Both the position numbers and the translations under genes were made by a program. A stretch of DNA of 64,000 nucleotides from positions 158,794 to 222,793 of the forward strand of contig SUZN01000004.1 in assembly GCA_015059905.1 (NCBI GenBank), written 5' to 3'. Shown here in pieces: positions 26,480-35,557 of this stretch. The stretch is from Rikenellaceae bacterium (GTDB lineage: Bacteria > Bacteroidota > Bacteroidia > Bacteroidales > Rikenellaceae). The first letter of the stretch is position 1, and every line of letters begins with the position of its first letter. The notes beneath the pieces were generated by a model. That model saw nothing but the letters and a program-made list of their open reading frames with translations, was not told the origin of the DNA and did no database searches.

Positions 26480-28957
26480 ATGAAGAAATTGATGTTTATT
26501 GTTTTGGCGGCAGTGGCTTTCACTGCCTGCCAGACAGAGCGAATTGAGCGAGAACGAGAGGCACTCACGCCAATGTCGTTTGAGAAGGTAACGCTGGAGG
26601 ATAACTTTTGGTTGCCACGTCTGAAGATTCAGAAGGAGACTTTGGTGCCTTTCTCATTGGACAAAACAGCCTATGCTGTCGAGAACTTGCGCCGCACAGG
26701 TCAGTATTTGCGTGGCGAGAAGATTGAGAAGGGTTTTGAGGGTCCTTACTATGTAGCTTCCGATCTGTTTAAGGTTATGGAGGGTGCTGCCTACCTCTTG
26801 ATTCTGGAGAAGGATCCAGAGCTTGAGGCGCAGATGGATGAGATTATCGACATCATTGCTTCGGCGCAGGATAAGGATGGTTATCTCTACGAGGTACATA
26901 TCCTCCCCGAGCAGAAGGAGAACAACCACCGCAAGGGCGGTTCAGGACCTACTCGTTACTCGTTTGTGGATCATAGCCACGAACTCTATAATATGGGTCA
27001 TATGTATGAGGGAGCTATCGCATATTACAAGGCAACAGGCAAGCGTAAGTGGTTGGATGTAGCTGAGAAGAATGCACAGCATGTGAACAAGGTCTTCTTT
27101 GAGGGCGACCCCAACTACAACGGCGGCAAACCTGTTATGCAGGCTCCAGGTCACGAGGAGATTGAGTTGGCTTTGGTGAAGATGTATTACGCAACAGGTA
27201 ATGAGCTTTATGCCGAGATGGCAAAGAAGTTTATCTACATTCGTGGTAAGGAGCGTGACAAGGGTCGTTACTATTCGCAGGCACACATCCCAGTGCGTGA
27301 GCAGACAGAGGCTGTGGGTCACTCTGTACGTGCTACATACCTCTACTCTGGTATGGCTGATGTGGTGGCTATGACAGGCGACACTACTTTGATGCCTGCA
27401 CTTAACTCAATCTGGCACGACATAGTTGATCGCAAGATGCACATCAACGGCGGTTTGGGTGCTGTTCCTGGTATCGAGGGCTTCGGTCCTGCTTATGACC
27501 TTCCAAACCTTAATACCTATGACGAGACTTGCGCTGCGGTTGGTAATGTATTCTTCAACTATCGTATGTTCTTGATGTCAGGCGAGGCGAAGTATGTCGA
27601 TGTGGCAGAGGTTGCTCTCTACAACAACGTGTTGGCTGGTGTAAACCTCGAGGGTAACAAGTTCTTCTATGTAAACGTATTGGAGGCTGACGGCAAGCGT
27701 CCATTCAATCACGGTACTGCTGGTCGTGCTCCTTGGTTTGGTACAGCGTGCTGCCCATCAAATATGGCGCGTCTTATTCCACAGATTTCGGGTATGACAT
27801 ACTCTCACACCAATGACGATATTTATACCGTATTCTACGCAGGTAACTCTACATCTATTCCATTGGAGGGTGGTAATGTAGCATTGAAGCAGCAGACAGA
27901 GTATCCTTTCGACGGCAAGATTTCAATTGAGGTTAGCCCCGAGCAGGAGGGTCAGGAGTTCACGATGTGGTTACGTATCCCAACGTGGTGCGGCGAGCAG
28001 TTCGTGCCAGGCGAGCTTTACTCTTATGCCGATGGCGTGGAGTCAAAGGTTGTGGCAAAGGTTAATGGCAAGCGTGTCCGTACGGAGGTTGTTGATGGTT
28101 ATATGCCTGTTAAGCGTGCCTGGGCAGCTGGCGATAAGGTTGAGCTTGAGTTGCCAATGCCTGTTCGTTACTCTGTGGCTGACGAGCGCGTTAAGGCTGA
28201 TGTAAACCGTGTCTGCGTAACTCGTGGTCCATTGGTATATTGCGCCGAGCAGCCTGATAACGAGCATGGCGCATCATTCTATATTGTGAATGACTTGAAG
28301 CAGCAGGGTGAGGTTGCTAAATTCGATGAAGGTGTGATGAGCGGTATCACAAATATCACTTTGCAGGCTTCGGCTATGCTTGATGACGGTGCAGAGGAGT
28401 TGAATACTGTTGATGCAACACTTAAGCTTATCCCTTACTACGCTTGGAATAATCGTGGCAACAATGTTACAATGAATGTATGGTTTGCGCGTGATGTGCA
28501 GACCGCCTATAAGGGTACTATTCATACCGTTGGTAATATCCGCGATGTGACCGTATCGCACACCTACGGTAGCGATACCCCATACGCTATCGCCGATGGC
28601 AAGCAGCCAAAGAATTCATTTGACCGTTCCATCCCACGTTGGACATCATATCCACAGCTTGGTCGTGAGCAGACCGTTGAGGTAACCCTCCGCAAGGAGC
28701 AGAAGGTTGAGAGCGTATCGGTATATTGGTACGATGATAAGGGCGGCGTTCAGGTGCCTGTAAGCTGGAAAATGGAGTATAAGTCGGGTGATGAGTGGAA
28801 GGAGTTTAAGCCATATATCACCGACCGCTTCGGCGTTGAGCCAGACCAGTATAATATGGTTCACCCCGATAAGGAGATCTCTACAAAGGTTCTTCGCCTG
28901 AAGATACAGCCAAAGAAGGACTCTACGGTGGGTATTCTGGAGTTGATTGTTGAGTAA
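26480..28957 (+). CDS. GH127-family beta-L-arabinofuranosidase, copy 3
   Basis: An 825-residue lipoprotein (signal AAVAFTACQTER) closer to copy 1 in the VREQTEAVGHSVRATYLYSG block. Active-site residues are kept: Glu349/Cys351 in DETC and Cys424-Cys425 in GTACCPSN. The C-terminal beta-sandwich carries VESVSVYWYDDKGGVQ, shared with copy 2. The stop codon overlaps the start of the thioesterase gene by one base, so translation is coupled. Confidence 0.88.
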   Translation: MKKLMFIVLAAVAFTACQTERIEREREALTPMSFEKVTLEDNFWLPRLKIQKETLVPFSLDKTAYAVENLRRTGQYLRGEKIEKGFEGPYYVASDLFKVMEGAAYLLILEKDPELEAQMDEIIDIIASAQDKDGYLYEVHILPEQKENNHRKGGSGPTRYSFVDHSHELYNMGHMYEGAIAYYKATGKRKWLDVAEKNAQHVNKVFFEGDPNYNGGKPVMQAPGHEEIELALVKMYYATGNELYAEMAKKFIYIRGKERDKGRYYSQAHIPVREQTEAVGHSVRATYLYSGMADVVAMTGDTTLMPALNSIWHDIVDRKMHINGGLGAVPGIEGFGPAYDLPNLNTYDETCAAVGNVFFNYRMFLMSGEAKYVDVAEVALYNNVLAGVNLEGNKFFYVNVLEADGKRPFNHGTAGRAPWFGTACCPSNMARLIPQISGMTYSHTNDDIYTVFYAGNSTSIPLEGGNVALKQQTEYPFDGKISIEVSPEQEGQEFTMWLRIPTWCGEQFVPGELYSYADGVESKVVAKVNGKRVRTEVVDGYMPVKRAWAAGDKVELELPMPVRYSVADERVKADVNRVCVTRGPLVYCAEQPDNEHGASFYIVNDLKQQGEVAKFDEGVMSGITNITLQASAMLDDGAEELNTVDATLKLIPYYAWNNRGNNVTMNVWFARDVQTAYKGTIHTVGNIRDVTVSHTYGSDTPYAIADGKQPKNSFDRSIPRWTSYPQLGREQTVEVTLRKEQKVESVSVYWYDDKGGVQVPVSWKMEYKSGDEWKEFKPYITDRFGVEPDQYNMVHPDKEISTKVLRLKIQPKKDSTVGILELIVE

Positions 28958-29325
28958 TGGAGATTGGATTAAAATATCAGAGCAGGGTGGTGGTATCGGA
29001 GGATAACACCGCCCTCAAGCTCGGCTCGGGCGATATGGCGGTGTTTGCTACACCTGCAATGATTGCCCTTATGGAGAATGCGGCGATGAATGCCGTAGCC
29101 GAGCATCTTGACGCAGGTGCTACTACCGTAGGTACGATGATGAAATCTTCTCACATCAAGGCTTCAGCCGTAGGTGCAACCATCACAGCCGAGGCGGAGC
29201 TGGTGGCGGTTGAGGGTCGCCGCTTGTGCTTTGTTGTTAAAGCGTGGGACGAGAAGGGTACTATCGGCGAGGGTGAGCACGAGCGTTTTATTGTCGATAG
29301 AGAGCGTTTCTTGAGTAAATTGTAA
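28957..29325 (+). CDS. Hot-dog fold thioesterase (fluoroacetyl-CoA thioesterase-like)
   Basis: A 122-residue hot-dog domain. TPAMIALMENAAMNAV forms the central helix with the catalytic-type Glu, followed by VGTMMKSSHIKASAVG. The pattern matches FlK-like acyl-CoA thioesterases, cytoplasmic enzymes that hydrolyse small acyl-CoA esters. The ATG overlaps the stop of GH127 copy 3 (TAATG). Its link to arabinoside use is not obvious. Confidence 0.8.
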   Translation: MEIGLKYQSRVVVSEDNTALKLGSGDMAVFATPAMIALMENAAMNAVAEHLDAGATTVGTMMKSSHIKASAVGATITAEAELVAVEGRRLCFVVKAWDEKGTIGEGEHERFIVDRERFLSKL

Positions 29326-29328
29326 ACG

Positions 29329-30432
29329 ATGAAAAAATTTTTGTATTTATTACTTCTTGCTTTTGCGTCAGTGGAGTCGTGGGCGCAGATGACGTGGCAT
29401 AACCCTATGACGTGCGGATATGAGGTGGTGCAAAATCAAGCCTTTGCGGGTGAGATTGATGGTTATAACCGTTTGCCAGAGCGTGCAAAAGGGGTGGTGC
29501 GTGAGCCTGTGTGGAATTTGTCGCAGAATAGCGCTGGTCTGGCGATATATTTTTACACCAATTCGCCAGCGATTGAGGTGCGTTATACTACAACTTCCCG
29601 CAGCTATGCTATGCCACATATGCCCTCTACGGGTGTGTCGGGTGTGGATATGTACCGCGTGAATTCCGCTGGAGGGTTGGATTTCTGCTTTGGTAGTTAC
29701 TCCTTTGGTGAGCAGGTGGTGTATAAATATAATGATCTTGCCGATGTTCGTGCGGAGCAGGGTTTTGAGTATCGTCTTTATCTGCCACTTTATAATGGCG
29801 TAAAGCAGTTGGAGATTGGAGTCCACGAGGGTGCTGAATTTAAGTTTATCCCTGCATCGGAGGAGAAGCCAATTCTCATTTACGGAACATCCATAGCGCA
29901 GGGCGGTTGTGCTTCGCGTCCTTCGATGGCGTGGGGCTCTATTCTTCAGCGTTCGCTGGGCGTTCCCGTTGTGAATTTGGGTTTCTCGGGAAATGGACGA
30001 CTGGAGAGTGAGGTGATTGACTTTATCAAAGAGGTTGATGCTCGCCTTTATATCTTGGACTGTATCCCTAATCTGACCAGCCACAAGGATGTCGAGGAGC
30101 GAGTGATAAATGCCGTTAAGCAGATACGCTCACAGCACGATGAGCCTATCCTCTTGATTGAGCATCCAGGCTACTCCAACGAGGCGACAAACCTCGAGCG
30201 ACGCGATATGATAAGTACCTCAAATGCCGCTTCACGTAAGGCGTATGAAAGACTTGTGAAAGCGGGTGTTAAAGATTTGTATTACATCTCAAAAGCTGAT
30301 CTTGCGTGTCCGCCCGAGACGATGGTTGATTACACCCATCTGACCGATCTTGGAATGAAGCAGCAGGCGACAGTCGTGGAACGCAAGGTGCGTAAAATTT
30401 TGAAAATGCGACTTCGCAGGCGCAGCCGCTAA
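29329..30432 (+). CDS. Exported SGNH/GDSL hydrolase with N-terminal beta-sandwich
   Basis: A 367-residue protein with a signal peptide (LLLLAFASVESWAQ). Residues about 20-175 are a beta-rich N-terminal domain, and from about 180 an SGNH hydrolase begins. Block I is IYGTSIAQGG (nucleophile Ser), followed by NLGFSGNGR (Gly and Asn of the oxyanion hole) and near the end DYTHLTDLG (catalytic Asp and His). These are typically carbohydrate esterases, which fits a gene 3 bp behind the GH127/thioesterase operon: it may remove acetyl or other acyl groups so the arabinosidases can act. Confidence 0.85.
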   Translation: MKKFLYLLLLAFASVESWAQMTWHNPMTCGYEVVQNQAFAGEIDGYNRLPERAKGVVREPVWNLSQNSAGLAIYFYTNSPAIEVRYTTTSRSYAMPHMPSTGVSGVDMYRVNSAGGLDFCFGSYSFGEQVVYKYNDLADVRAEQGFEYRLYLPLYNGVKQLEIGVHEGAEFKFIPASEEKPILIYGTSIAQGGCASRPSMAWGSILQRSLGVPVVNLGFSGNGRLESEVIDFIKEVDARLYILDCIPNLTSHKDVEERVINAVKQIRSQHDEPILLIEHPGYSNEATNLERRDMISTSNAASRKAYERLVKAGVKDLYYISKADLACPPETMVDYTHLTDLGMKQQATVVERKVRKILKMRLRRRSR

Positions 30433-30531
30433 AAACTATGGCGAGTGGCGATTTAGTGTTGGCGAAACGACGAACTGCACATTTTATAAATGAATAAATT
30501 GATAAAGTAGGGTGGAAATATTGACCTAAAT

Positions 30532-30562
30532 TTTGAGGATTGAATTTTTTGCATTACTTTTG
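30532..30562 (+). promoter_or_regulatory. Promoter of tRNA-Gln
   Basis: TTTG (30532-30535), 19 bp, TACTTTTG (30555-30562), 21 bp before the mature 5' end. Confidence 0.8.
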
Positions 30563-30583
30563 TTACCGCTTACGAGCAACGAT

Positions 30584-30657
30584 TGAGCTATGGTGTAATG
30601 GTAACACAGCAGATTTTGGTTCTGTTATTCTTGGTTCGAATCCGAGTAGCTCAACCA
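30584..30657 (+). tRNA. tRNA-Gln (anticodon UUG)
   Basis: A cloverleaf is readable by eye. The acceptor stem is TGAGCTA/TAGCTCA with discriminator A and encoded CCA. The anticodon stem GCAGA/TCTGT closes the 7-nt loop TTTTGGT, giving anticodon TTG. The T-arm is CTTGG-TTCGAAT-CCGAG and the D-arm contains AATGGTA. Total length is 74 nt including CCA. Confidence 0.95.
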
Positions 30658-30659
30658 CA

Positions 30660-30693
30660 GAGGCAGGGGATATTGGTCCGCTGCCTTTTTTTG
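30660..30693 (+). terminator. Terminator of tRNA-Gln
   Basis: AGGCAG / CTGCCT stem with a 14-nt loop followed by seven T residues, starting 3 nt after CCA. Confidence 0.8.
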
Positions 30694-30722
30694 TATTTAG
30701 TCCGTAGCTTTTTTATATGGCA

Positions 30723-30758
30723 GACGGCTGGCTGTGATGTCAGTTGTCTTTTTTTTTG
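30723..30758 (+). terminator. Second hairpin-plus-T-run before the rhamnosidase gene
   Basis: GACGGCTG / CAGTTGTC pair with two G-U pairs, followed by about ten T residues. It may be a backup terminator for the tRNA transcript. Confidence 0.6.
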
Positions 30759-30789
30759 TTGTAAAAATCTTGATTTTTACTTAATTTTG
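30758..30789 (+). promoter_or_regulatory. Promoter of the rhamnosidase gene
   Basis: TAATTTTG (30782-30789) matches the -7 consensus, with GTTG at 30758-30761 and a 20-bp spacer. It is 34 bp before the start codon. Confidence 0.6.
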
Positions 30790-30823
30790 TAAGTAAATTG
30801 CGAATCACAAAAATCACAAAATT

Positions 30824-33499
30824 ATGAAGACCTCTTTTTCAAAAAAGATGTGTGGTGGCATTATCTGTGTGATGTCGCTACTTGTTGTTGTTTTCACGGG
30901 GTGTAATAAACATTCGGGACTTTGTGTGGAGGATATGCGTGTTGAGTATAGCGTTGCGCCGAATAATATTGATGGCGACGTTGCTCGCTTCTCGTGGACC
31001 TATGGAGCCGATGGTGGTGTGACTTTCAAGCAACGTGCCGTAGAGGTGTGTGTGGCACAAAACGAGGATGCGTTGGTGTCAGGCGATTATATTGTAAGCA
31101 GCCGCGAGAAGAGCCCTTTTCAACGAGTCACTCTTTCGACAGAAAAGCTTGAGCCTTACACAAGTTATTGCTGGCAGGTGGTACTTTATAATGCAATAGG
31201 CGGCGAAATTTGTCGCTCGGATGTTGCGTGGTTCTCAACTGCAAACCTGCGTAGAGAGCCCTGGCAGGCAAAGTGGATTACTGACAATCACGACAAAGAT
31301 TATCTTCCTTCGCCAATGTTGCGCAAAACATTCTCCACCAAGGGCGATGTGAAGCGTGCCCTGTTGCATATCAGTGCTGCGGGTTATTACGATGCCAAGA
31401 TAAACGGCAAGCGAGTGTCGGAGGATTGGTTAAATCCAGGTTATACACATTATGATAAGCGAAATCTTTACCTTACGCACGATGTGACATCGTTGCTCAA
31501 GCAGGGTAATAACGTCATTACGGCAACACTCGGAAATGGCTTTTATAATGAGTATGCCGCTATGGCGGTGTGGCAGTTTGATAAGGCGGCGTGGCGTAAT
31601 CGTCCACGTATGATTGCCGAGTTGCATATCGAATATGCCGACGGAGGAAAGGATGTCGTTTCGACCGATAAGAGCTGGAAGACAACGGAAGGCGAGTGGC
31701 GTTGTAATGTGATTTATGCGGGAGATGTTATCGATGCGCGCAAGAGGGTAGAGGCGTGGGATGACCCAGCGATGGATGATAGCGCTTATCCATCGGCTAT
31801 TGAGTGCGAGGCACCATCCTCAATGCTTTTGGCACAGAAGATGCCAGCAATACGCGCGGTTGAGAGCGTTACTCCAAAGAGTATGAAGAAATTCTCTGAC
31901 AAAGATTATCTCTTTGCCTTCCCCGAGAATATGGCAGGTGTTACCACTTTGAAAGTTAAGGGCGAGGCTGGAACCCGCATCGAGGTGCAGCACGGCGAAC
32001 TTTTGTCAAAGGATAGTACACTTGAAGTTCGAAATATAAACATCTACTTCCATACCGTAGGCGATGCCACATTCCAGCAGGATGTATATATCTTGCGAGG
32101 TGATGAGCAGGGTGAGGAGTTTACACCTCGTTTCCACTACAATGGTTTTCAATATGTGTCAGTACGCTCCGACCGCCCGATAGAGTTGGATATGAACTCA
32201 ATCAAGGCTCACTTCCTATCGACCGATATGGAGAGTGTGGGCGAGTTTAACTCGTCGAATGATTTGCTTAATAAGATATGGCGTGCTGTACGTCGTTCAT
32301 ATCAGGCTAATTTCTATGGAATTCCTACCGACTGCCCTCATCGTGAAAAGAATGGCTGGACGGCAGATGCCCATATCAGTATGGATATAGCATTGACCAA
32401 TTTCGATGGTCTGCTGGCATATGAGAAGTGGATAGATGATTTTGTTGATAACCAGCACGATGATGGTTACATCTCGGGTATTATCCCAAGCTCGGGCTGG
32501 GGCTATGGCGATTGGCCAGGACCTGTGTGGGATGCAGCGATGTTTATAATCCCCAACACCCTCTACAATTACTATGGCGATTTAACGGCTATTGAAAAGA
32601 TTTATCCAACCGCAGAGCGTTATCTTGAGATGCAGCACAAACGTGAGAACGAGGATGGTGTGGTTGATGAATTTATGAAAGGTATTGGCGATTGGTGCTA
32701 CTATCGTACTACAACACCGCAGGATTTTGTGGCTGCTTGTTACTACTATTATCAGCACAAACTGATGACCCGCTTTGCTGAGTTGCTCGGTCGTGATGGC
32801 GAAGAGTATGCTGCGAAGACAGAGCAGTTGCGAGATTATATCAATGCTAAATATCTCAACCGCGAGACAGGTGCCTACTCCGTTGCGAAGATTACCGCTC
32901 AGGCGTTGCCTTTGGCTTTGGGTCTGGTGCCTGCGGATATGGAAAAATTGGTTGCGGCTCGCCTGAATGAGGCTGTTGTTGCGGCTGGTTATCTGTGTGA
33001 TTTTGGTCTGGTCGGTAGCAAATACGCGTTGCGTATGCTGGTAAAATATGGCTATGTTGATACCGCTTACAAGCTCGCTACTCAAACAAAGATTCCATCA
33101 TTTGGTGGCTGGATAGAGAATGGATACACCTCGCCACTTGAGCGCTGGAGCATCGGTAGTGGTCCACGTTTTGGCGGAGCAGCTTCGGCAAACCACGTAT
33201 TCTTCGGTGATGTGGCGGCGTGGATGCAGAGCGATATTGCAGGTATCAATTATGATGAGACTGCTCCTGGCTTTGGGCATATCGTTATTCGTCCTCATTA
33301 TCCCGAGGGGTTGGAGTGGGCAGAGGCCTCACTTCGCTCGGTAAGAGGTATGATTCGTTCATCGTGGAAGCGTGAGGCGGGCAAGATAAAGCTAAATGTC
33401 ACAATTCCGATAAATGCCAAGGCTACTATCTATGCTGATAAAACGTATGAGGTGGAGGGCACAGGCGAGGAGATGACCTTTGTAATTACAGAAAAGTAA
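30824..33499 (+). CDS. GH78-family alpha-L-rhamnosidase
   Basis: An 891-residue exported enzyme whose N-terminal segment ends in a lipobox-like VVVFTGCNK. Two to three beta-sandwich domains (to about residue 430) precede the (alpha/alpha)6 catalytic domain. That domain opens with IPTDCPHREKNGWTADAH, holding the conserved Asp/Glu pair, then the GYISGIIPSSGWGYGDWPGPVWDAA substrate-cleft region and a C-terminal beta-domain. It releases terminal alpha-L-rhamnose from plant glycans or glycosides. It is monocistronic, between a promoter and a terminator. Confidence 0.9.
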   Translation: MKTSFSKKMCGGIICVMSLLVVVFTGCNKHSGLCVEDMRVEYSVAPNNIDGDVARFSWTYGADGGVTFKQRAVEVCVAQNEDALVSGDYIVSSREKSPFQRVTLSTEKLEPYTSYCWQVVLYNAIGGEICRSDVAWFSTANLRREPWQAKWITDNHDKDYLPSPMLRKTFSTKGDVKRALLHISAAGYYDAKINGKRVSEDWLNPGYTHYDKRNLYLTHDVTSLLKQGNNVITATLGNGFYNEYAAMAVWQFDKAAWRNRPRMIAELHIEYADGGKDVVSTDKSWKTTEGEWRCNVIYAGDVIDARKRVEAWDDPAMDDSAYPSAIECEAPSSMLLAQKMPAIRAVESVTPKSMKKFSDKDYLFAFPENMAGVTTLKVKGEAGTRIEVQHGELLSKDSTLEVRNINIYFHTVGDATFQQDVYILRGDEQGEEFTPRFHYNGFQYVSVRSDRPIELDMNSIKAHFLSTDMESVGEFNSSNDLLNKIWRAVRRSYQANFYGIPTDCPHREKNGWTADAHISMDIALTNFDGLLAYEKWIDDFVDNQHDDGYISGIIPSSGWGYGDWPGPVWDAAMFIIPNTLYNYYGDLTAIEKIYPTAERYLEMQHKRENEDGVVDEFMKGIGDWCYYRTTTPQDFVAACYYYYQHKLMTRFAELLGRDGEEYAAKTEQLRDYINAKYLNRETGAYSVAKITAQALPLALGLVPADMEKLVAARLNEAVVAAGYLCDFGLVGSKYALRMLVKYGYVDTAYKLATQTKIPSFGGWIENGYTSPLERWSIGSGPRFGGAASANHVFFGDVAAWMQSDIAGINYDETAPGFGHIVIRPHYPEGLEWAEASLRSVRGMIRSSWKREAGKIKLNVTIPINAKATIYADKTYEVEGTGEEMTFVITEK

Positions 33500-33520
33500 T
33501 CGCAAATAAATACAATAATA

Positions 33521-33564
33521 AAATGGTTTGTCGGGGATAATTTTCCAGGATAAACCATTTTTTT
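33521..33564 (+). terminator. Terminator of the rhamnosidase gene
   Basis: AAATGGTTT / AAACCATTT with an inner GG/CC pairing, followed by a T-run. Confidence 0.75.
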
Positions 33565-33565
33565 A

Positions 33566-33573
33566 TATCTTTG
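33566..33573 (+). promoter_or_regulatory. -7 box very close to the GNAT start codon
   Basis: TATCTTTG ends only 16 bp before the ATG at 33590. A start about 6-7 nt downstream of the box would give a leader of roughly 10 nt. Confidence 0.5.
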
Positions 33574-33589
33574 CATAAATTACTTGATT

Positions 33590-34087
33590 ATGATTTTTCG
33601 TAAAGCTACAAAAGCAGATATTGATACTGTTGCGGCGATGATTAAGGCTGCATCCTCTCGTCTGGGTGCTGCGGGTATCGATCAGTGGCAGCGAGGATAC
33701 CCCAACCGCGATAGCGTAGTGCGTGACGTGGAGTGTGGCGTGGGAATGGTGTTGTGTGAGGGCGAGACGATAATTGCCTATGGCGCAGTAATCTTTTCAG
33801 GCGAGCCTGCTTATGAAGATTTGACAGGCGGCGAGTGGCTCACTTCTGGCGACTATGCCGTTGTGCATCGCTTATGTGTAAATGAGATATTTGTAGGAAT
33901 GGGCTTCGCCAAGCGTTTTATGACGGCTGCCGAGGCTATGGCATCGGAGCAGGTGCGAAGTATGCGAATTGACACCCATCCCGACAATAAGATTATGCAG
34001 GGGTTAATTAGCTCGCTTGGATACACCTACTGCGGTGATGTGGTTATCGAGAGCCGCCGACTGGCTTACGAGAAGCTATTGGAATAA
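33590..34087 (+). CDS. GNAT-family N-acetyltransferase
   Basis: A 165-residue acetyltransferase. The acetyl-CoA binding motif region is VHRLCVNEIFVGMGFAKRFM, followed by MRIDTHPDNKIMQGLISSLGY. The substrate is unknown. An in-frame TTG at 33584 could also start translation, but the ATG at 33590 is preferred. The putative -7 box is very near, so the mRNA leader would be very short. The C1 peptidase gene begins 19 bp after the stop, suggesting co-transcription. Confidence 0.85.
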   Translation: MIFRKATKADIDTVAAMIKAASSRLGAAGIDQWQRGYPNRDSVVRDVECGVGMVLCEGETIIAYGAVIFSGEPAYEDLTGGEWLTSGDYAVVHRLCVNEIFVGMGFAKRFMTAAEAMASEQVRSMRIDTHPDNKIMQGLISSLGYTYCGDVVIESRRLAYEKLLE

Positions 34088-34106
34088 CTATAAAACTACA
34101 ATAATT

Positions 34107-35489
34107 ATGAAGAAAATCTTTCTAACAGCCCTGCTTGTTGCAGGTGCAATGTGCGTATCGGCACAGACAAAGGGTGGCGGTATCAGCGAGGATATGCTCT
34201 CTCGCATCCGTCAGGGATATCAGGCTACGCCCGAGCAGAAGGCAGTGAAAAATGCGTTGGCGTCAAACTCTATCGCTACGCTGGCGATTAACTCCGAGAA
34301 TTTGGCGATGATTGACACCCACTTCTCTCACCGCGTGGCTACAAAGGGTATTACCGACCAGAAGTCATCGGGTCGCTGCTGGTTGTTTACAGGTTTGAAT
34401 GTGCTGCGTGCAAAGATGATTACAAAGTACGACCTGCCATCGTTTGAGTTCTCGCAGAACTATAACTCGTTCTACGACCAGCTTGAGAAGTCTAATCTCT
34501 TTCTTCAGGCGATTATCGACACGCGCGATTTGCCTCTTACTGACCGCAAGGTTGATTGGTTGATGAAGAATCCTATTGGTGATGGAGGTCAGTTTACAGG
34601 CGTGTCAAACCTGATTATGAAGTATGGCGTTGTGCCAAAGTCGGCTATGCCCGAGACCTACCAGAGTAACAACACATCACAGATGGCTAATATCCTCCGT
34701 CAGAAGCTGCGTGAGTATGCGCTGGAGTTGCGTGAGCTGAAGCCCGCGAAGGCTATGGAGCGTAAGGAGGCTATGCTGACCGAGGTCTATCGCATCTTGG
34801 TTGAGTGCCTGGGTGTTCCTCCAACAGAGTTCGAGTGGGCACGCTACGACAAGTCGGGCAAGCTCGTTAGCAAGAAGACATACACTCCAAAGTCATTCTA
34901 CGAGGAGTATATTGGTGAGGATTTGGAGCAGAACTACATTATGGTGATGAACGACCCCTCACGCGAGTATAACAAGGTGTATGAGATTGAGTACGACCGT
35001 CACGTTTATGATGGCGAGAATTGGCTCTACATCAACCTCCCAATCGAGCGTGTGAAGGAGTTGGCTATCGCCTCAATCAAGGATAACACTGCGATGTATT
35101 TCTCTTGCGATGTGGGGAAGTTTATGGACCGCTCAAAGGGTACGCTTGATTTGAATAACTTTGATTACGCTTCGCTCTTTAATACTTCGTTCCCAATGGA
35201 TAAGAAGCAGCGCATACAGACCTACACAAGTGGCTCGTCACACGCTATGACGCTCATCGCTGTCGATTTGGACGAAGAGGGCAAGTCGAAGAAGTGGATG
35301 GTTGAGAATAGCTGGGGTGCAGCTTCGGGCTATCAGGGTAACTTGATTATGACCGACGAGTGGTTCAACGAGTATATGTTCCGCGTGGTTGTTGAGCGCA
35401 AGTATGTACCAGAGGATATCCTCAAGCTCCTTGAGCAGGAGCCAATCCTCCTCCCTGCGTGGGATCCTATGTTCGCCCCAGAGGAGTAG
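34107..35489 (+). CDS. Exported C1B peptidase (bleomycin hydrolase / aminopeptidase C family)
   Basis: A 460-residue papain-fold cysteine peptidase with a signal peptide (LTALLVAGAMCVSAQ). The catalytic Cys91 lies in QKSSGRCWLFTGLN, the catalytic His in GSSHAMTLIAVD and the Asn in VENSWG. Homologues are usually cytosolic self-compartmentalised aminopeptidases; Bacteroidetes carry secreted members like this one. The reading frame extends upstream into the GNAT gene, but ATG 34107 begins the signal peptide. A strong terminator follows, closing the ordinary chromosomal part of the window. Confidence 0.9.
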   Translation: MKKIFLTALLVAGAMCVSAQTKGGGISEDMLSRIRQGYQATPEQKAVKNALASNSIATLAINSENLAMIDTHFSHRVATKGITDQKSSGRCWLFTGLNVLRAKMITKYDLPSFEFSQNYNSFYDQLEKSNLFLQAIIDTRDLPLTDRKVDWLMKNPIGDGGQFTGVSNLIMKYGVVPKSAMPETYQSNNTSQMANILRQKLREYALELRELKPAKAMERKEAMLTEVYRILVECLGVPPTEFEWARYDKSGKLVSKKTYTPKSFYEEYIGEDLEQNYIMVMNDPSREYNKVYEIEYDRHVYDGENWLYINLPIERVKELAIASIKDNTAMYFSCDVGKFMDRSKGTLDLNNFDYASLFNTSFPMDKKQRIQTYTSGSSHAMTLIAVDLDEEGKSKKWMVENSWGAASGYQGNLIMTDEWFNEYMFRVVVERKYVPEDILKLLEQEPILLPAWDPMFAPEE

Positions 35490-35513
35490 GGTTGTTGCTC
35501 AATTTGAGTTTTA

Positions 35514-35557
35514 TTCCGAGAGTCCTTGCCCAGCGCATCGACTCTCGGAATTTTTTA
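35514..35557 (+). terminator. Terminator of the C1 peptidase gene
   Basis: TTCCGAGAGT / ACTCTCGGAA, a perfect 10-bp stem followed by six T residues. Confidence 0.9.

Noticed and set aside
30584..30657. tRNA-Gln as the attachment site of the accessory element
   Set aside because: Ordinary chromosomal genes and terminators lie between the tRNA and the element, and no repeat of the tRNA 3' end is seen near 35.6 kb.
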